Positions 48,075 to 58,671 of a stretch of DNA of 64,000 nt are shown here, one piece after another. Origin of the DNA: Marinobacter zhejiangensis (lineage in GTDB: Bacteria > Pseudomonadota > Gammaproteobacteria > Pseudomonadales > Oleiphilaceae). The notes under the pieces were generated by a model, which searched no databases, was not told where the DNA came from, and saw only the letters and a program-made list of their open reading frames with translations. A program made the position numbers and the translations under genes. The DNA lies in NCBI RefSeq assembly GCF_900114775.1, contig NZ_FOUE01000003.1:186001-250000 (forward strand). The letters are read 5' to 3'. How positions within the stretch are numbered: the first letter of the stretch is position 1; the number at the start of each line of letters is the position of its first letter.

Positions 48075-49631
48075 ATGACTCATCTTGCCCGTCTTGGCTG
48101 GCTCGTCCTCAGCTTTACCTTTACGACTTCCCTGCTGGCGGCTCCTACTGAAACCGTTCAGTGGGGGTGGCGCCCCCCGGTGGAGTTGGCCGGTGAGGGT
48201 GAGCCGGAGGCTGCAGTTCGACAGCTTCGGCATTACATCCAGTTGCAGCGTTTGGTCATGGAACGCACGGACTACCATGATCAAACCCGCGCGTTTGTCG
48301 ACGACCTCTGGGAGTCACTGGAAAGCTTTGATCTTGAGGGCTTCTATCAGTTGCTACCTGAGCAGCAGGCCCCGTGGCGGGCGTTGACGGTTTACGGGGA
48401 AGTCGGCCCGGATCAGTATCACATTGGACCTGAGCCCAGGCTCAGACCCGGATCGGATCAGCCCGGGTTAGGCGATTTTCGTGCCGAGGTTCGGGCACGG
48501 GAAATCGACGCCGAGGACGCCACTCATTACCTGCTGGATGCCAATGTGGGGATCGGGCTAGGTAATGTGGGTTGGCCATCGGTGGTGCGCGCTGCCGAGG
48601 AGGCCTTACGGATGGTTGGCGGGCAGGAGACCGGGCAGGTTACGCCCCGGCTGACCGACCTTGAAGGAACTTTGGCGAGGGATTCGGGGGGAGAGCTGGA
48701 GGTCTACCGGCGGCAGGCAAGGGGCTTGAACCCGGCGCTGTCGGAGGCCGAACTCGATTTGCTGGCGCCGGTGTGGGCATCCTATCCACAGATGTGGCAA
48801 CTGGTGTCGGGCTTGGGAACCCTGGATGATTTGCTGATTGTCGATGAGGGTGAGCCTGGCTATCGTCAGGTTCATGGGGTGTTTACCCTGCACCCGCAAC
48901 GCCTGGCGAACGCCTATCCCGATCTTGCCCGTTACCTGGAGCGGCTGGACTCTTTGGTGAAGGCTGAACTCAATCTCTATGACGAGTATGGCCGGCTTAT
49001 AAGAGTGGGCGTTGACAGCGAGCGCTTGCAAGGAACGCTGAGCATGGTGGTCCGGGATGGTCAGGTTGTGCCGGTGCGTTATGAGAAGCCGGTAGCCGAG
49101 GCCCCCCGGTTTGATCCCCGCGAGCCACGCCAACTGCGTGCCCATGTTGATGCCCGGCTGGACGTTCTCGGTATCATTGCTGAGGTCGAAGGCATGTCCT
49201 TTGAGATTGCCTACGAGCCAACGGCACAGGGCGCCCGCTTTGTGGCTCAAGGGCGTTCCGTTCCGCGGGTGGGGGTTGGCGGCAGAGCCCTGGGGGTGCT
49301 GCCTGCATCAATCATTGATGTGGTTTTGCCCAAGCGCATTGACCAGCTGATGAGGGACTTCCTCACGGTAGCCTGTGAGGGCAACAGCCAGCAGGGGATT
49401 ACCGGCATTGTGGAAGTTGGGGGAGGCGCTGGCGAGCCAGGTCAGCTGCAGCTGGCGGCTGCCTTTGAGGGATTGGATAACTTTTTTGTTCGTATCGGCA
49501 TGGGCATCATCAACAACCGCGTGATACCGGGTGAGCGGGTGTCAGAAGACCTGAAAAACCTCGTGAATGACGCCCACCAGGCATTTTCCAGCGACCTGGA
49601 CCAGTTCGAGCGGCTGCTGGTCCAGCGCTAG
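48075..49631 (+). CDS. Unknown exported 518-aa protein
   Basis: The protein has a signal peptide (LGWLVLSFTFTTSLLAAPTE; cleavage near residue 23). The mature part has no cysteine pair or catalytic motif I recognise; notable segments are GPEPRLRPGSDQPGLGDFRA, ANVGIGLGNVGWPSVVRAAE, an acidic middle, and a C-terminal region GQLQLAAAFEGLDNFFVRIG rich in hydrophobic strands. It is probably periplasmic. It stands alone between the small minus-strand operon and the AcrR-like gene, with which it converges. A weak GGTG ribosome-binding site precedes the ATG. Confidence 0.7.
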   Translation: MTHLARLGWLVLSFTFTTSLLAAPTETVQWGWRPPVELAGEGEPEAAVRQLRHYIQLQRLVMERTDYHDQTRAFVDDLWESLESFDLEGFYQLLPEQQAPWRALTVYGEVGPDQYHIGPEPRLRPGSDQPGLGDFRAEVRAREIDAEDATHYLLDANVGIGLGNVGWPSVVRAAEEALRMVGGQETGQVTPRLTDLEGTLARDSGGELEVYRRQARGLNPALSEAELDLLAPVWASYPQMWQLVSGLGTLDDLLIVDEGEPGYRQVHGVFTLHPQRLANAYPDLARYLERLDSLVKAELNLYDEYGRLIRVGVDSERLQGTLSMVVRDGQVVPVRYEKPVAEAPRFDPREPRQLRAHVDARLDVLGIIAEVEGMSFEIAYEPTAQGARFVAQGRSVPRVGVGGRALGVLPASIIDVVLPKRIDQLMRDFLTVACEGNSQQGITGIVEVGGGAGEPGQLQLAAAFEGLDNFFVRIGMGIINNRVIPGERVSEDLKNLVNDAHQAFSSDLDQFERLLVQR

Positions 49632-49649
49632 GCTGAATCAGGTTCTGGG

Positions 49650-50288
49650 TTACGAGGGAAGGGTGTTGCCAAAACACTGCTTCAGGCAGCTGAAATAGGC
49701 ATCGATCACCCGTTCGGCCTCGCCCTCGAAATCAAATTCTTCGGGCAATAGCAGCCAGAGGTAAATCAGCCCCGTCAGCTGTACATGCAGGTGCAGTATG
49801 GAGCGGTCGATGTCCAGGGATTCCGGTAGCTGGCCGCGCCGCACGGCATTGTCCAGAACTCTGCGCATCCGCCCGGAGGAATCCAGGAAGCCTTTCCGGT
49901 GTCGCTCTATGAGGGGTTCATTTTCCTCAGTCATTTCGCATTTGAGAAAAACGATCTCAAACACGCGCTGGCGCTTGGGGTCGTTGGCAATTTCTCGGAC
50001 CAGGTACAGAAGAAACTCCCTCATCTTACCCAGGGGATCTTCCTCATCCGGAGATTCAAGAGCCTTATGGAGTGACTCCAGGGGCAGGTCAAGGCGCTCC
50101 AGCATGGCTACAAACACGTCGTGCTTGTTCTTGAAGTGCCAATAGACCGCACCCCGGGTCAGGCCGGCCTCCGCCGCGATGTCGTTCAGTGACGTTTCGG
50201 ACACCCCTTTATGGTGGAACACCACTTCTGCAGCATCCAATAACTGCTCACGGGTTTTCTGGGCATCCTCTTTGGTGCGCCGGGCCAT
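49650..50288 (-). CDS. acrR: TetR/AcrR-family repressor of the RND efflux operon
   Basis: The 212-aa protein starts MARRTKEDAQKTREQLLDAA, with the TetR helix-turn-helix SETSLNDIAAEAGLTRGAVY and WHFKNKHDVF (residues about 30-60). The C-terminal ligand domain (TetR_C_2/AcrR-like) follows. It is divergent from the efflux adaptor gene and an AcrR-type operator lies between them. AGGAGCAAGG precedes the ATG. The length and N-terminus fit AcrR/TtgR/ArpR-type repressors that release DNA on binding hydrophobic drugs. Confidence 0.9.
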   Translation of the reverse strand: MARRTKEDAQKTREQLLDAAEVVFHHKGVSETSLNDIAAEAGLTRGAVYWHFKNKHDVFVAMLERLDLPLESLHKALESPDEEDPLGKMREFLLYLVREIANDPKRQRVFEIVFLKCEMTEENEPLIERHRKGFLDSSGRMRRVLDNAVRRGQLPESLDIDRSILHLHVQLTGLIYLWLLLPEEFDFEGEAERVIDAYFSCLKQCFGNTLPS

Positions 50289-50336
50289 GCCTTGCTCCTG
50301 AAATCAATTCAATTAACGTGCGAAACTCTACTTACT

Positions 50337-50362
50337 ATACATACATCCATGAATGTATGTAT
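50337..50362. promoter_or_regulatory. AcrR-type operator
   Basis: ATACATACAT (50337-50346) and ATGTATGTAT (50353-50362) form a perfect 10-base inverted repeat with a 6-base spacer. The core TACATACAT-N6-ATGTATGTA is essentially the known Escherichia coli AcrR site. It lies 49 bases upstream of the repressor gene and 80 bases upstream of the adaptor gene. Confidence 0.9.
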
Positions 50363-50441
50363 GATCGTGATTACACTCATACGACATTGCTGGGCCCCCA
50401 CAGCCCGTCAGTGGGACATCACTCATACCGAGGAACAACTG

Positions 50442-51617
50442 ATGCGTCATCTCGCTCTATCCCTGTCGCTGGTCGCGGTGCTTTTCGTGGCCGGTTGCGG
50501 TCAGGCGGACTCGCCTGCCAATACTGCCCCGGTTGCACCCGAAGTGGGTTATATCACGGTTAAGGCACAACCGTTTACCCTGGTAAACGAGCTGCCCGGA
50601 CGGACCACCCCGTTTCAGGTGGCGGAAGTACGGCCCCAAGTGACCGGTATTCTGGTCGAACGCCTGTTCCAGGAAGGGGAGGCGGTTGAAGTTGGTCAGC
50701 CGCTGTACCAGATTGACGACCGTCTTTATAAGGCCGCCCTGGCCAGCGCCCGCGCTGAGCTGGCATCGGCACGGGCAGCCCTGGAAACCGCTCGCCTGAA
50801 GGCTGAGCGCTATGAGCGCCTGATCAACACCGGTGCCATCAGCCAGCAGGACCTGGATCAGGCCCGGGCCCAGCTGAATGAGTCGCTGGCCATGGTCGAC
50901 GCCGGCCAGGCCGCGGTGCAAACCGCAAACATCAACCTCGACTACACCACCATCAAGGCCCCCATTGCTGGTCGCATCGGCCGTTCTTCGGTTACGGCAG
51001 GTGCCCTGGTCACGGCTAACCAGGCGTCCGCCCTGGTGACCATTCGCCAGCTGGATCCCATCTACGTAGACGTTACCCAGTCCTATAACGCCCTTCAGGA
51101 ACTCCGCAGTGCGATGTCGTCCGGTCAGCTTCAGACCGTGGGTGAAGACCAGGCTGCAGTGACTCTGGTGTATCAGGGTGGAACCACTTATGAGCAGTCC
51201 GGAACACTTCAGTTCTCCGAGTTCGCGGTGGACGAAACCACCGGGTCGGTGACCCTCCGGGCCTTGTTCCCGAATCCGGATGATGCGTTGTTGCCGGGCA
51301 TGTTTGTTCGCGCCCGTCTGCCCCAGGCCGAGCGTGAAGAAGCGATCCTGGTTCCCCAGAAAGGCATTTCCCGGGAGCCGGATGGCCAGGCGACAGCCTT
51401 GGTGATCAGCGAAGAAGGCACCGTTGAGAAACGTGACGTTTTTGCTGAGCGGGTTGTGGAGAATCAGTGGCTGATTCGCGAAGGACTGGCGGATGGTGAC
51501 CGTCTCATCGTTGAAGGTCTCCAGAAAATCCGGGTAGGCATTCCGGTCCGCGCCGTTGATGTCAGCGAACCCGATGTAAACACGTCACCTGCGCTGGTCG
51601 CGGAAGGACAAGGTTAA
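50442..51617 (+). CDS. RND efflux periplasmic adaptor (AcrA/MexA-like lipoprotein)
   Basis: The 391-aa adaptor has a lipobox ([13 protein letters not shown]), then the membrane-fusion-protein order: beta-barrel and lipoyl half ([20 protein letters not shown]), alpha hairpin ([20 protein letters not shown]), second lipoyl half ([20 protein letters not shown]) and C-terminal membrane-proximal domain. It joins the inner-membrane pump to the outer-membrane channel. I use ATG 50442 with GAGGAA upstream; an in-frame start at 50292 would span the operator. First gene of the efflux operon. Confidence 0.94.
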   Translation: MRHLALSLSLVAVLFVAGCGQADSPANTAPVAPEVGYITVKAQPFTLVNELPGRTTPFQVAEVRPQVTGILVERLFQEGEAVEVGQPLYQIDDRLYKAALASARAELASARAALETARLKAERYERLINTGAISQQDLDQARAQLNESLAMVDAGQAAVQTANINLDYTTIKAPIAGRIGRSSVTAGALVTANQASALVTIRQLDPIYVDVTQSYNALQELRSAMSSGQLQTVGEDQAAVTLVYQGGTTYEQSGTLQFSEFAVDETTGSVTLRALFPNPDDALLPGMFVRARLPQAEREEAILVPQKGISREPDGQATALVISEEGTVEKRDVFAERVVENQWLIREGLADGDRLIVEGLQKIRVGIPVRAVDVSEPDVNTSPALVAEGQG

Positions 51618-51621
51618 TTTC

Positions 51622-54600
51622 ATGGCACGTTTCTTTATTGATCGCCCCATCTTCGCCTGGGTTATCGCCATCGTCCTGATGATGGCGGGCGCCCTGTCGA
51701 TCTACAGTCTGCCGGTTGAGCAGTACCCTACGGTTGCGCCCCCTGAAGTCACGATTTCCGCGACTTACCCGGGCGCATCGTCTGAAGCAGTTGAGGACTC
51801 CGTCACCCAGGTGATCGAGCAGGAAATGAACGGCATCGATAACCTGCTGTACATGTCCTCCAACAGTGACTCCCAGGGCAATGCGAGTATTTCCCTGACG
51901 TTTGCCGCCGGCACAGACCCGGATATTGCCCAGGTTCAGGTGCAGAACAAGCTGCAGCTGGCGACCCCCAGCTTGCCTGCTGTTGTACAGCAGCAAGGTG
52001 TTCAGGTGACCAAATCATCAGACTCGTTCCTGATGGTACTGGCGTTTACCTCCAGCGACGGCAGCCTGAGCCGTGAAGATATTGCGGACTATGTTGCGGC
52101 TAACCTTCAGGACCCGATCAGCCGTACCCAGGGGGTAGGCCAGGTTCAATTGTTTGGTGCCCAATACGCCATGCGGGTATGGCTCGATCCCAACCGGCTG
52201 AATGAATACAACCTGACGCCGGCGGATGTGACCCACGCGATTACCGTACAGAACAACCAGGTGACCGGAGGCCAGCTCGGCGGTTCGCCCTCGGTGGATC
52301 TGCAGCAGATGAATGCCTCGATTGTGGTGCAGACCCTGCTGGAAACCCCGGAAGAGTTTGGCAACATCCTGATTCGGGTAACGTCCGACGGTGCCGAGGT
52401 GCGCCTGCGCGATGTGGCACGAATAGAGCTTGGTGCCGAAAACTACGCCATTCAAGGCCACTTTAACCGTAAGGTCGCCGCCGGACTCGGTATCAACCTG
52501 GCAACCGGTGCCAACGCGTTGGACACTGCTGAGCGGGTACGTGCCCGAGTTGCGGAACTGAGCCCTTACTTCCCGGAAAGTCTGGAAGTGGACTACCCCT
52601 ACGACACCACCCCATTTGTGGAGATCTCCATCTGGGAAGTGGTCAAGACCCTGATCGAAGGTATCGTCCTGGTCTTCCTGGTGATGTACCTGTTCCTGCA
52701 GAACTTCCGTGCCACGCTGATTCCGACCATTGCGGTGCCGGTGGTTCTGCTGGGAACGTTTGCGGTGTTGTTTGCCTTTGGTTTCTCGGTGAATACCCTG
52801 ACCATGTTCGGCATGGTGCTGGCGATCGGCCTGCTGGTCGATGACGCCATCGTGGTGGTGGAAAACGTCGAACGGGTTATGGCGGAAGAGGGGCTATCCC
52901 CGCTGGAAGCCACCCGTAAATCCATGGGCCAGATCACTGGCGCCCTGGTGGGGATCGCCCTGGTGTTGTCCGCGGTGTTCATTCCCATGGCCTTCTTCCC
53001 GGGCTCGACAGGCGCGATCTATCGCCAGTTCTCCATCACCATAGTGTCGTCCATGGTGCTGTCGGTGCTGGTAGCGCTGATTCTGACCCCGGCGTTGTGT
53101 GCCACCATGCTCAAGCCCATCTCTGGCGATCATCACGCCAAGGGCGGCTTCTTTGGCTGGTTCAACCGGTCGTTTGATGCGGCCTCGGGCCGTTACCAGA
53201 GCCGGGTGGAGAAAATCCTTGGTCGTCGTGGCCGTTACCTGCTGATCTATGTGGCCATCGTTGGTGCCCTGGCGTTCAGTTTCATGCGCATGCCGTCGGC
53301 GTTCCTGCCGGATGAAGACCAGGGCATCCTGCTGGCTCAGGTTCAGCTGCCGGTTGGTTCTACCCAACATCAGACTCTGGAAGTGCTGGAAAAACTGGAG
53401 ACCCATTTCCTGGAGAACGAAGCCGAAGCGGTGGAGTCTGTGTTCACTGTGGCTGGTTTCAGTTTTGCCGGCCAGGGCCAGAACTCCGGCCTGGCCTTTG
53501 TACGCCTGAAAGACTGGGAAGACCGTGACCTCGAGAACAACGGTGTGGACGCCATCATTGGTCGTGCCATGGGTGCTTTCTCTCAGGTTCGGGAAGCGGT
53601 GATCTTTGCGCTTAACCCGCCGTCGATTCCGGCCCTGGGTGTGGCCAGTGGTTTCAACTTCCAGCTGCAGGATCGTGGTGCCCAGGGGCATGAAGCCCTG
53701 ATGGAAGCCACCAATACCCTGCTGGCGAAGGCCAACCAGCACCCGGCACTGATGCAGGTGCGTTACAACGGCTTGCCGGATGCGCCCCAGTACCGCCTGG
53801 ACGTGGACCGTCAGAAGGCCCGGGCCATGGGCGTGTCGCTGGATGACATCAACACCACCCTGGCGGTGGCGTGGGGATCCAGCTACGTGAACGATTTCGT
53901 CGATCGTGGTCGCATCAAGCGGGTCTTTGTTCAGGCGGATGCCCCTTACCGGATGCTGCCGACAGACATCGACAACTGGTATGTCCGCAATGGCGCGGGT
54001 GAGATGGTGCCGTTCTCCAGCTTCTCCAGTGGCGAATGGACCTACGGTCCCCAGCAGTTGCAGCGTTATAACGGTGTATCTTCCGTGAATATTCAGGGCA
54101 ACGCCGCACCGGGCATGAGTACCGGCGACGCGATGGCGGCCCTGGAAGAGCTGGCGGCGGAGCTGCCGGGCGGCTATGGCTATGAGTGGACCGGGCTTTC
54201 CTATCAGGAGCGTCAGTCTGGCAACCAGGCCCCTGCGTTGTATGCCTTGTCGTTGATCGTGGTGTTCCTGTGTCTGGCTGCCCTGTATGAAAGCTGGTCC
54301 ATCCCGTTCGCCGTCATGCTGGTGGTGCCGTTGGGTGTAATCGGTGCGGTGTTGGGCGCAAGCCTGAGAGGGTTGGAGAACGATGTGTTCTTCCAGGTGG
54401 GTCTGCTGACCACCATTGGTCTGTCGGCCAAGAACGCCATCCTGATTGCGGAATTTGCCCTTGAACTAGAAATGAAAGGGCGAGGCTTGCTTCAGGCAAC
54501 GCTGGAAGCGGTACGTATGCGACTGCGTCCGATCCTGATGACGTCGCTGGCGTTCATGTTGGGGGTAACTCCTCTGATGCTCAGCACCGGGGCCGGTTCT

Positions 54601-54792
54601 GGTGCGCGGAACGCCATCGGTACCGGGGTGTTCGGCGGTATGCTGACGGCGACAGTCCTGGCGATCTTCCTTATTCCACTGTTCTACGTGGTGGTGCGTC
54701 GGCTGTCAGGCGTGCCCCTGATGGCCAAGGGCGAGGACCAGTCCCAGCAGGAATCTGAACTGGCGTTGGAAAAGCAGGGGGCAAACTCATGA
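51622..54792 (+). CDS. RND multidrug efflux permease, HAE1 family (AcrB/MexB-like)
   Basis: The 1056-aa inner-membrane pump has the HAE1 start [20 protein letters not shown], the first periplasmic loop ([20 protein letters not shown]) and the proton-relay motif [15 protein letters not shown] (paired Asp in the fourth membrane helix) with the matching Lys in [14 protein letters not shown]. The length is normal for hydrophobic-drug RND pumps. It expels drugs, solvents or bile-salt-like compounds using the proton gradient. It follows the adaptor by 4 bases and overlaps the outer-membrane gene by 4. Confidence 0.95.
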   Translation: MARFFIDRPIFAWVIAIVLMMAGALSIYSLPVEQYPTVAPPEVTISATYPGASSEAVEDSVTQVIEQEMNGIDNLLYMSSNSDSQGNASISLTFAAGTDPDIAQVQVQNKLQLATPSLPAVVQQQGVQVTKSSDSFLMVLAFTSSDGSLSREDIADYVAANLQDPISRTQGVGQVQLFGAQYAMRVWLDPNRLNEYNLTPADVTHAITVQNNQVTGGQLGGSPSVDLQQMNASIVVQTLLETPEEFGNILIRVTSDGAEVRLRDVARIELGAENYAIQGHFNRKVAAGLGINLATGANALDTAERVRARVAELSPYFPESLEVDYPYDTTPFVEISIWEVVKTLIEGIVLVFLVMYLFLQNFRATLIPTIAVPVVLLGTFAVLFAFGFSVNTLTMFGMVLAIGLLVDDAIVVVENVERVMAEEGLSPLEATRKSMGQITGALVGIALVLSAVFIPMAFFPGSTGAIYRQFSITIVSSMVLSVLVALILTPALCATMLKPISGDHHAKGGFFGWFNRSFDAASGRYQSRVEKILGRRGRYLLIYVAIVGALAFSFMRMPSAFLPDEDQGILLAQVQLPVGSTQHQTLEVLEKLETHFLENEAEAVESVFTVAGFSFAGQGQNSGLAFVRLKDWEDRDLENNGVDAIIGRAMGAFSQVREAVIFALNPPSIPALGVASGFNFQLQDRGAQGHEALMEATNTLLAKANQHPALMQVRYNGLPDAPQYRLDVDRQKARAMGVSLDDINTTLAVAWGSSYVNDFVDRGRIKRVFVQADAPYRMLPTDIDNWYVRNGAGEMVPFSSFSSGEWTYGPQQLQRYNGVSSVNIQGNAAPGMSTGDAMAALEELAAELPGGYGYEWTGLSYQERQSGNQAPALYALSLIVVFLCLAALYESWSIPFAVMLVVPLGVIGAVLGASLRGLENDVFFQVGLLTTIGLSAKNAILIAEFALELEMKGRGLLQATLEAVRMRLRPILMTSLAFMLGVTPLMLSTGAGSGARNAIGTGVFGGMLTATVLAIFLIPLFYVVVRRLSGVPLMAKGEDQSQQESELALEKQGANS

Positions 54793-56252
54793 GAAGGTTA
54801 ACCTCCCTGGCGGCTGCAGTGCTGCTGGCCAGTGGCTGCTCCATGATCCCGGAATACCAGGCACCGGAGGCGCCGGTTGCCGGCGCTGTCGGGGCGTCGC
54901 AGGTAGCGGGTGACAAGGTGAATTTGCCGGGCTGGCGCGCACTGTTTCCGGACCCACAGTTGCAGTCACTGGTTGAGACGGCTCTGGCTAATAACCGGGA
55001 CCTGCGGGTTGCACTGTTGAATGTTGCCGAAGCCCGGGCCTTGTACCGGATCGAGGGCTCGGGGTTATACCCGGACCTGTCGGTTGGGGCCTCCGGCACC
55101 CGCCAACGGGTGCCCGGTGACCTCTCTGGCACCGGCCAGGCTGAGACTGGCGGGCGGTATGACGTTCAGTTTGGGCTCGCATCCTATGAGCTGGATTTGT
55201 TCGGACGAGTTCGCAGCCTGGAGGCGGCAGCCCTGGAAAGCTACCTGGCGAGCGAGGAAATCAGTCGCGCGGCGCACATCACGCTGGTGGCCGAAGTGGC
55301 GAACGCTTACCTGACCCTGATGGCGGATCACGAGAAGCTGCGGATCAGTGAACAGGCCGAAGCCGATCAGCAGCGGGCGGTGGTACTGGTGCGCAACCGC
55401 TACCGCAACGGGTTGAGCACCGAACTGTCGGTCAGGCAGGCGGAGATCGCTCTGGAGACTGCCCGCGCTTACCGTGCCCAGAATGCCCGGCTGGTTGCGT
55501 TAGACCGCAATGCGTTGTCTGTGCTGGTGGGCGCTCCGCTGCCATTGCTGATCGCACGTCAGTTGGATGACCCGAGCATTACCTCTCTCGCAGCGGTGCC
55601 GGATGGCCTGCCGTCTACGGTGCTGACCCAGCGGCCGGATGTTCGTGCTGCGGAGCACCGCCTGCGGGCGGCCGATGCCAACATCGGCGCGGCGCGGGCG
55701 GCATTCTTCCCGCGCATTGCCCTGACGGCTGGGGCCGGTACGGCAAGTTCAGACCTGTCAGGGTTGTTTGAGGGAGGCTCCGGCGCCTGGTCATTCTCGC
55801 CCAGTATTTCCCTGCCAATTTTTACCGGTGGGCGGAATCAGGCGAACCTCGAAGTGGCTGAAGTCCGTCGTGATCGCAATGTTGCCCAGTATGAGCAAGT
55901 GGTCCAGACCGCTTTTCAGGAAGTGGCGGATGCCCTCGCGGCCAGGCAGTACCTGGTAGACCAGGAGCGAGCTCAGGATGCGTTGGTTACGGCGACGGAG
56001 CGTTCACTGGAGCTGGCAGAGGCCCGCTTCAGCGAAGGCGTTGATGATTATCTGGCGGTCCTGGATGCCCGCCGGGCACTGCTTGATGCCAGGCAGGAGC
56101 GGGTCTCAGTCACTCGTCAGAAGCTGGCCAACCGGGTGCAGTTGTACCGCGCTCTGGGCGGCGGTGCCTCGGCGGATGAAGAAACCCTGCTGAGCCAGGA
56201 GTCGGAGCGTCGCTCCGAGGCGGAGGCTGAGACCACTGCCCCGCTAGGCTAA
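54789..56252 (+). CDS. Efflux outer-membrane channel, NodT/OprM family lipoprotein
   Basis: The 487-aa lipoprotein ([20 protein letters not shown]) has two TolC/OprM repeats of paired helices and strands: [40 protein letters not shown], and [20 protein letters not shown] with [20 protein letters not shown] in the second repeat. It forms the trimeric exit duct of the efflux complex. The ATG overlaps the permease stop (ATGA). Confidence 0.94.
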   Translation: MRRLTSLAAAVLLASGCSMIPEYQAPEAPVAGAVGASQVAGDKVNLPGWRALFPDPQLQSLVETALANNRDLRVALLNVAEARALYRIEGSGLYPDLSVGASGTRQRVPGDLSGTGQAETGGRYDVQFGLASYELDLFGRVRSLEAAALESYLASEEISRAAHITLVAEVANAYLTLMADHEKLRISEQAEADQQRAVVLVRNRYRNGLSTELSVRQAEIALETARAYRAQNARLVALDRNALSVLVGAPLPLLIARQLDDPSITSLAAVPDGLPSTVLTQRPDVRAAEHRLRAADANIGAARAAFFPRIALTAGAGTASSDLSGLFEGGSGAWSFSPSISLPIFTGGRNQANLEVAEVRRDRNVAQYEQVVQTAFQEVADALAARQYLVDQERAQDALVTATERSLELAEARFSEGVDDYLAVLDARRALLDARQERVSVTRQKLANRVQLYRALGGGASADEETLLSQESERRSEAEAETTAPLG

Positions 56253-56264
56253 TGCACTAAAATC

Positions 56265-56288
56265 GCCCGGGCTGGCTGACGCCCGGGC
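56265..56288. repeat. Hairpin after the efflux operon
   Basis: Two copies of the self-complementary GCCCGGGC (56265-56272 and 56281-56288) can pair across an 8-base gap. There is no U-tract, so it is at best a weak terminator for the efflux operon. Confidence 0.4.
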
Positions 56289-56376
56289 AATCCTCCGCTA
56301 ACCTATTGCCTTCCTTGAGGAACTCTTATGGTGTTCCTCACCCACCGGTTTCCAGACTCACAATCCCGAGGTTGTC

Positions 56377-58014
56377 ATGGAGAAATTTCTGCCGTCACGT
56401 TACCTGGCTTATGCGCTTTGTGTTGCCGGGCTCTTGGTGTCCCTGCCGTTGGCCCTCGCCTACGATGTGGCTTACTGGGTGCCGGGGGGCTTTGCAGCAT
56501 TGAGCTTGCTGGGTACCTACGACGTCCTCCAGCGCAAGCGTACGGTGAGCCGAAACTATCCGATTCTGGCCAACATCCGCTACTTCCTGGAATCCTTCGG
56601 TCCGGAGATCCGTCAGTATTTCATCCAGTCTGACACGGAAGAGCGTCCGTTTTCCCGGGAGCAAAGGTCGATTGTGTATCAACGGGCCAAGAACACCCTG
56701 GATAAGCGCCCGTTTGGTTCCCAGCTGCCGATGTATGAGGAGGGGTTTGAGTGGATGAACCATTCCCTGCAACCGGTCGATATCGAGGACAAGGACTTCC
56801 GCATCGAGATTGGTAAGGGGTGCGAGAAACCTTACCGGGCAAGTGTGTTCAACATTTCTGCCATGAGTTTCGGGTCGTTGTCCGCCAACGCCATTCTTTC
56901 CCTGAACACCGGAGCCCGACTGGGAGGCTTCTACCACGACACCGGGGAAGGGTCTATTTCCCGTTACCACCGCCAGCCCGGAGGGGACCTGGTCTGGGAG
57001 ATTGGGTCCGGTTACTTTGGTTGCCGTAATCCGGATGGCAGCTTCAGTGAAGAGCGTTTTGTCGAAAACGCGACCCTTGATCAGGTCAAGATGATTGAAA
57101 TCAAGCTTTCCCAGGGAGCCAAACCGGGGCACGGGGGTATCCTGCCAGGTGCAAAGGTCACCGAGGAAATTGCTGAGGCACGTGGTGTGCCCGTGGGCGA
57201 AGATGTGGTATCCCCGGCGGCCCATTCGGCGTTCACTACGCCCGTACAGCTGCTTGAATTCATCGACCGTTTGAGAGTGCTCTCCGGCGGTAAGCCGGTG
57301 GGTTTCAAACTGGCGATTGGGCACCCATGGGAGTGGTTCGCCATCGTCAAAGCCATGCTGGAAACCGGGCGTCGACCGGATTTCATTGTGGTGGATGGGG
57401 GTGAGGGCGGAACCGGCGCAGCTCCTCTGGAGTTCATCAACCGCCTGGGAATGCCATTAACGGAGGCGCTATTGCTGGTGCATAACACGCTGGTCGGCAC
57501 CAACCTGCGGGAGCACATTGCCCTGGGCGCTGCCGGAAAGATCACCTCGGCCTTCAATATTGCGCGCACACTGGCCCTGGGGGCAGACTGGTGTAACGCG
57601 GCTCGGGGGTACATGTTTGCGTTGGGGTGTATCCAGTCGCTGAGCTGTCACACGGGTAAATGTCCCACCGGTGTTGCCACCCAGGACCCAAGGCGAAGCA
57701 GCAAGCTGGATGTGACCGATAAAAGTCAGCGTGTTTACCATTTTCACCAGAACACCGTGGATGCGCTGGCCAACCTGATTGGCGCGGCTGGCCTGAAGCA
57801 CCCTTCAGAGTTGGGGCCTGAGCACATTATCCGGCGAGTGTCGAAGAACGAAGTCCAGTCGTACCTTGATATGTACCATTTCCTGGAGCCCGGCGAACTG
57901 CTCCACGGGCAAACTGGTCATACCGTGTTTGACAAATACTGGCCCCAAGCCACCAGCGCCAGCTTTGATCCACCACTACTGATTGCCCGCTTAAGGGAAA
58001 CCAAGCTGCAATAG
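56377..58014 (+). CDS. FMN-binding glutamate-synthase-family protein
   Basis: The 545-aa protein has one or two N-terminal membrane helices (residues 5-50, YLAYALCVAGLLVSLPLALA) and a glutamate-synthase FMN barrel: ISAMSFGSLSANAILSLNTG, KPGHGGILPGAKVTEEIAEA, VVDGGEGGTGAAPLEFINRL and the 3Fe-4S cysteines in CIQSLSCHTGKCPTGVATQD. It lacks the glutaminase domain of GltB, so it probably does not make glutamate from glutamine; relatives act as membrane-tethered flavin oxidoreductases with unknown substrates. GAGG precedes ATG 56377. Confidence 0.88.
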   Translation: MEKFLPSRYLAYALCVAGLLVSLPLALAYDVAYWVPGGFAALSLLGTYDVLQRKRTVSRNYPILANIRYFLESFGPEIRQYFIQSDTEERPFSREQRSIVYQRAKNTLDKRPFGSQLPMYEEGFEWMNHSLQPVDIEDKDFRIEIGKGCEKPYRASVFNISAMSFGSLSANAILSLNTGARLGGFYHDTGEGSISRYHRQPGGDLVWEIGSGYFGCRNPDGSFSEERFVENATLDQVKMIEIKLSQGAKPGHGGILPGAKVTEEIAEARGVPVGEDVVSPAAHSAFTTPVQLLEFIDRLRVLSGGKPVGFKLAIGHPWEWFAIVKAMLETGRRPDFIVVDGGEGGTGAAPLEFINRLGMPLTEALLLVHNTLVGTNLREHIALGAAGKITSAFNIARTLALGADWCNAARGYMFALGCIQSLSCHTGKCPTGVATQDPRRSSKLDVTDKSQRVYHFHQNTVDALANLIGAAGLKHPSELGPEHIIRRVSKNEVQSYLDMYHFLEPGELLHGQTGHTVFDKYWPQATSASFDPPLLIARLRETKLQ

Positions 58015-58026
58015 CCTTGCGTGTCA

Positions 58027-58060
58027 CCGGGACTCTCCCCGTTTTTGGGGGAGAGCCCGG
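58027..58060. terminator. Terminator hairpin between convergent genes
   Basis: CTCTCCCC (58033-58040) pairs with GGGGAGAG (58048-58055); with a one-base bulge the stem extends to 58027-58060. It lies 13 bases after the flavoprotein stop and 5 bases from the end of the minus-strand gene, so it can serve both, though U-tracts are weak. Confidence 0.65.
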
Positions 58061-58064
58061 TTGG

Positions 58065-58367
58065 TCAGAATTCCTCTGAGTCGAACATGTAACGTTTCCG
58101 TTCGTGGGCGGTATCGACTCCCGGAGGAAAGTCAACGTTGCTGTGGCTATCCGCTTTCTTCATTCCCCCTTCCATAGCCATATCCTGTTCCATGCCGCCA
58201 GGCCCTGCAGCTGTTGGACCATACATAGAATGAATCTGCTCTATGGGATCCATGGACTGCTGTATGCCGGCTTCGTTGTGACGGTCGGCAACGCCCTCTG
58301 CGAGTGCGCTGGCGGGAAGTGCGATAAGGCAAGCTGAGAGAAGGATGGGTCTGCTCGATCTAAGCAT
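58065..58367 (-). CDS. Small exported Met-rich protein, unknown
   Basis: The 100-aa precursor starts at ATG 58367 (GGAGG seven bases upstream) and has a signal peptide (MLRSSRPILLSACLIALPAS, cleaved after ALA). The mature part is polar and rich in Met, Gly and His (MYGPTAAGPGGMEQDMAMEG), then ends KRYMFDSEEF. A periplasmic metal-binding role is conceivable from the Met residues but is not established. An in-frame upstream start (58484) would add 39 non-signal residues. Confidence 0.6.
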   Translation of the reverse strand: MLRSSRPILLSACLIALPASALAEGVADRHNEAGIQQSMDPIEQIHSMYGPTAAGPGGMEQDMAMEGGMKKADSHSNVDFPPGVDTAHERKRYMFDSEEF

Positions 58368-58671
58368 GGGTTGCCTCCATTTCCTCTTGATCGGTTCTGA
58401 CACCCTGAACGTTGGCGCCTGTTCACAGAACCATGTGAAGTGAGACAGTCCTGAGCTGATGAGTTCGAGAACAATTCGCCCCATGGAAGGGGGCTTTGAT
58501 TACCTTTGGGTCTTTACGTCAAATTCAGTGTTTCCAAAAGGTTCCAAAAATCTTTGGGTACTTTAGTGGCGATATGTAGTCAGATGTAACATGAGATTCG
58601 CGTCACTTTTTTTTGACGCTTTAGAGGTAAAAATGGCGACAACTTTTAGTCACTTCGACAGGTGGTCGCCG
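58368..58671. other. Divergent intergenic region, no gene seen
   Basis: It holds the promoters of the two divergent exported proteins. Visible features are a direct repeat TTCCAAAA (near 58530 and 58541) and a small inverted repeat GCGTCA/TGACGC (58600-58605 and 58614-58619) around a T-rich loop. I cannot assign a promoter with confidence. The frame open from 58591 could extend the CAP protein upstream but would bury the lipoprotein signal. Confidence 0.45.

Noticed and set aside
52894..53742. 282-codon minus-strand frame inside the RND permease gene
   Set aside because: Antisense to the conserved pump; no independent evidence of expression.
58600..58619. GCGTCA/TGACGC hairpin with T-rich loop as a terminator
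   Set aside because: The T-run is in the loop, not after the stem, and the stem is only 6 bp.
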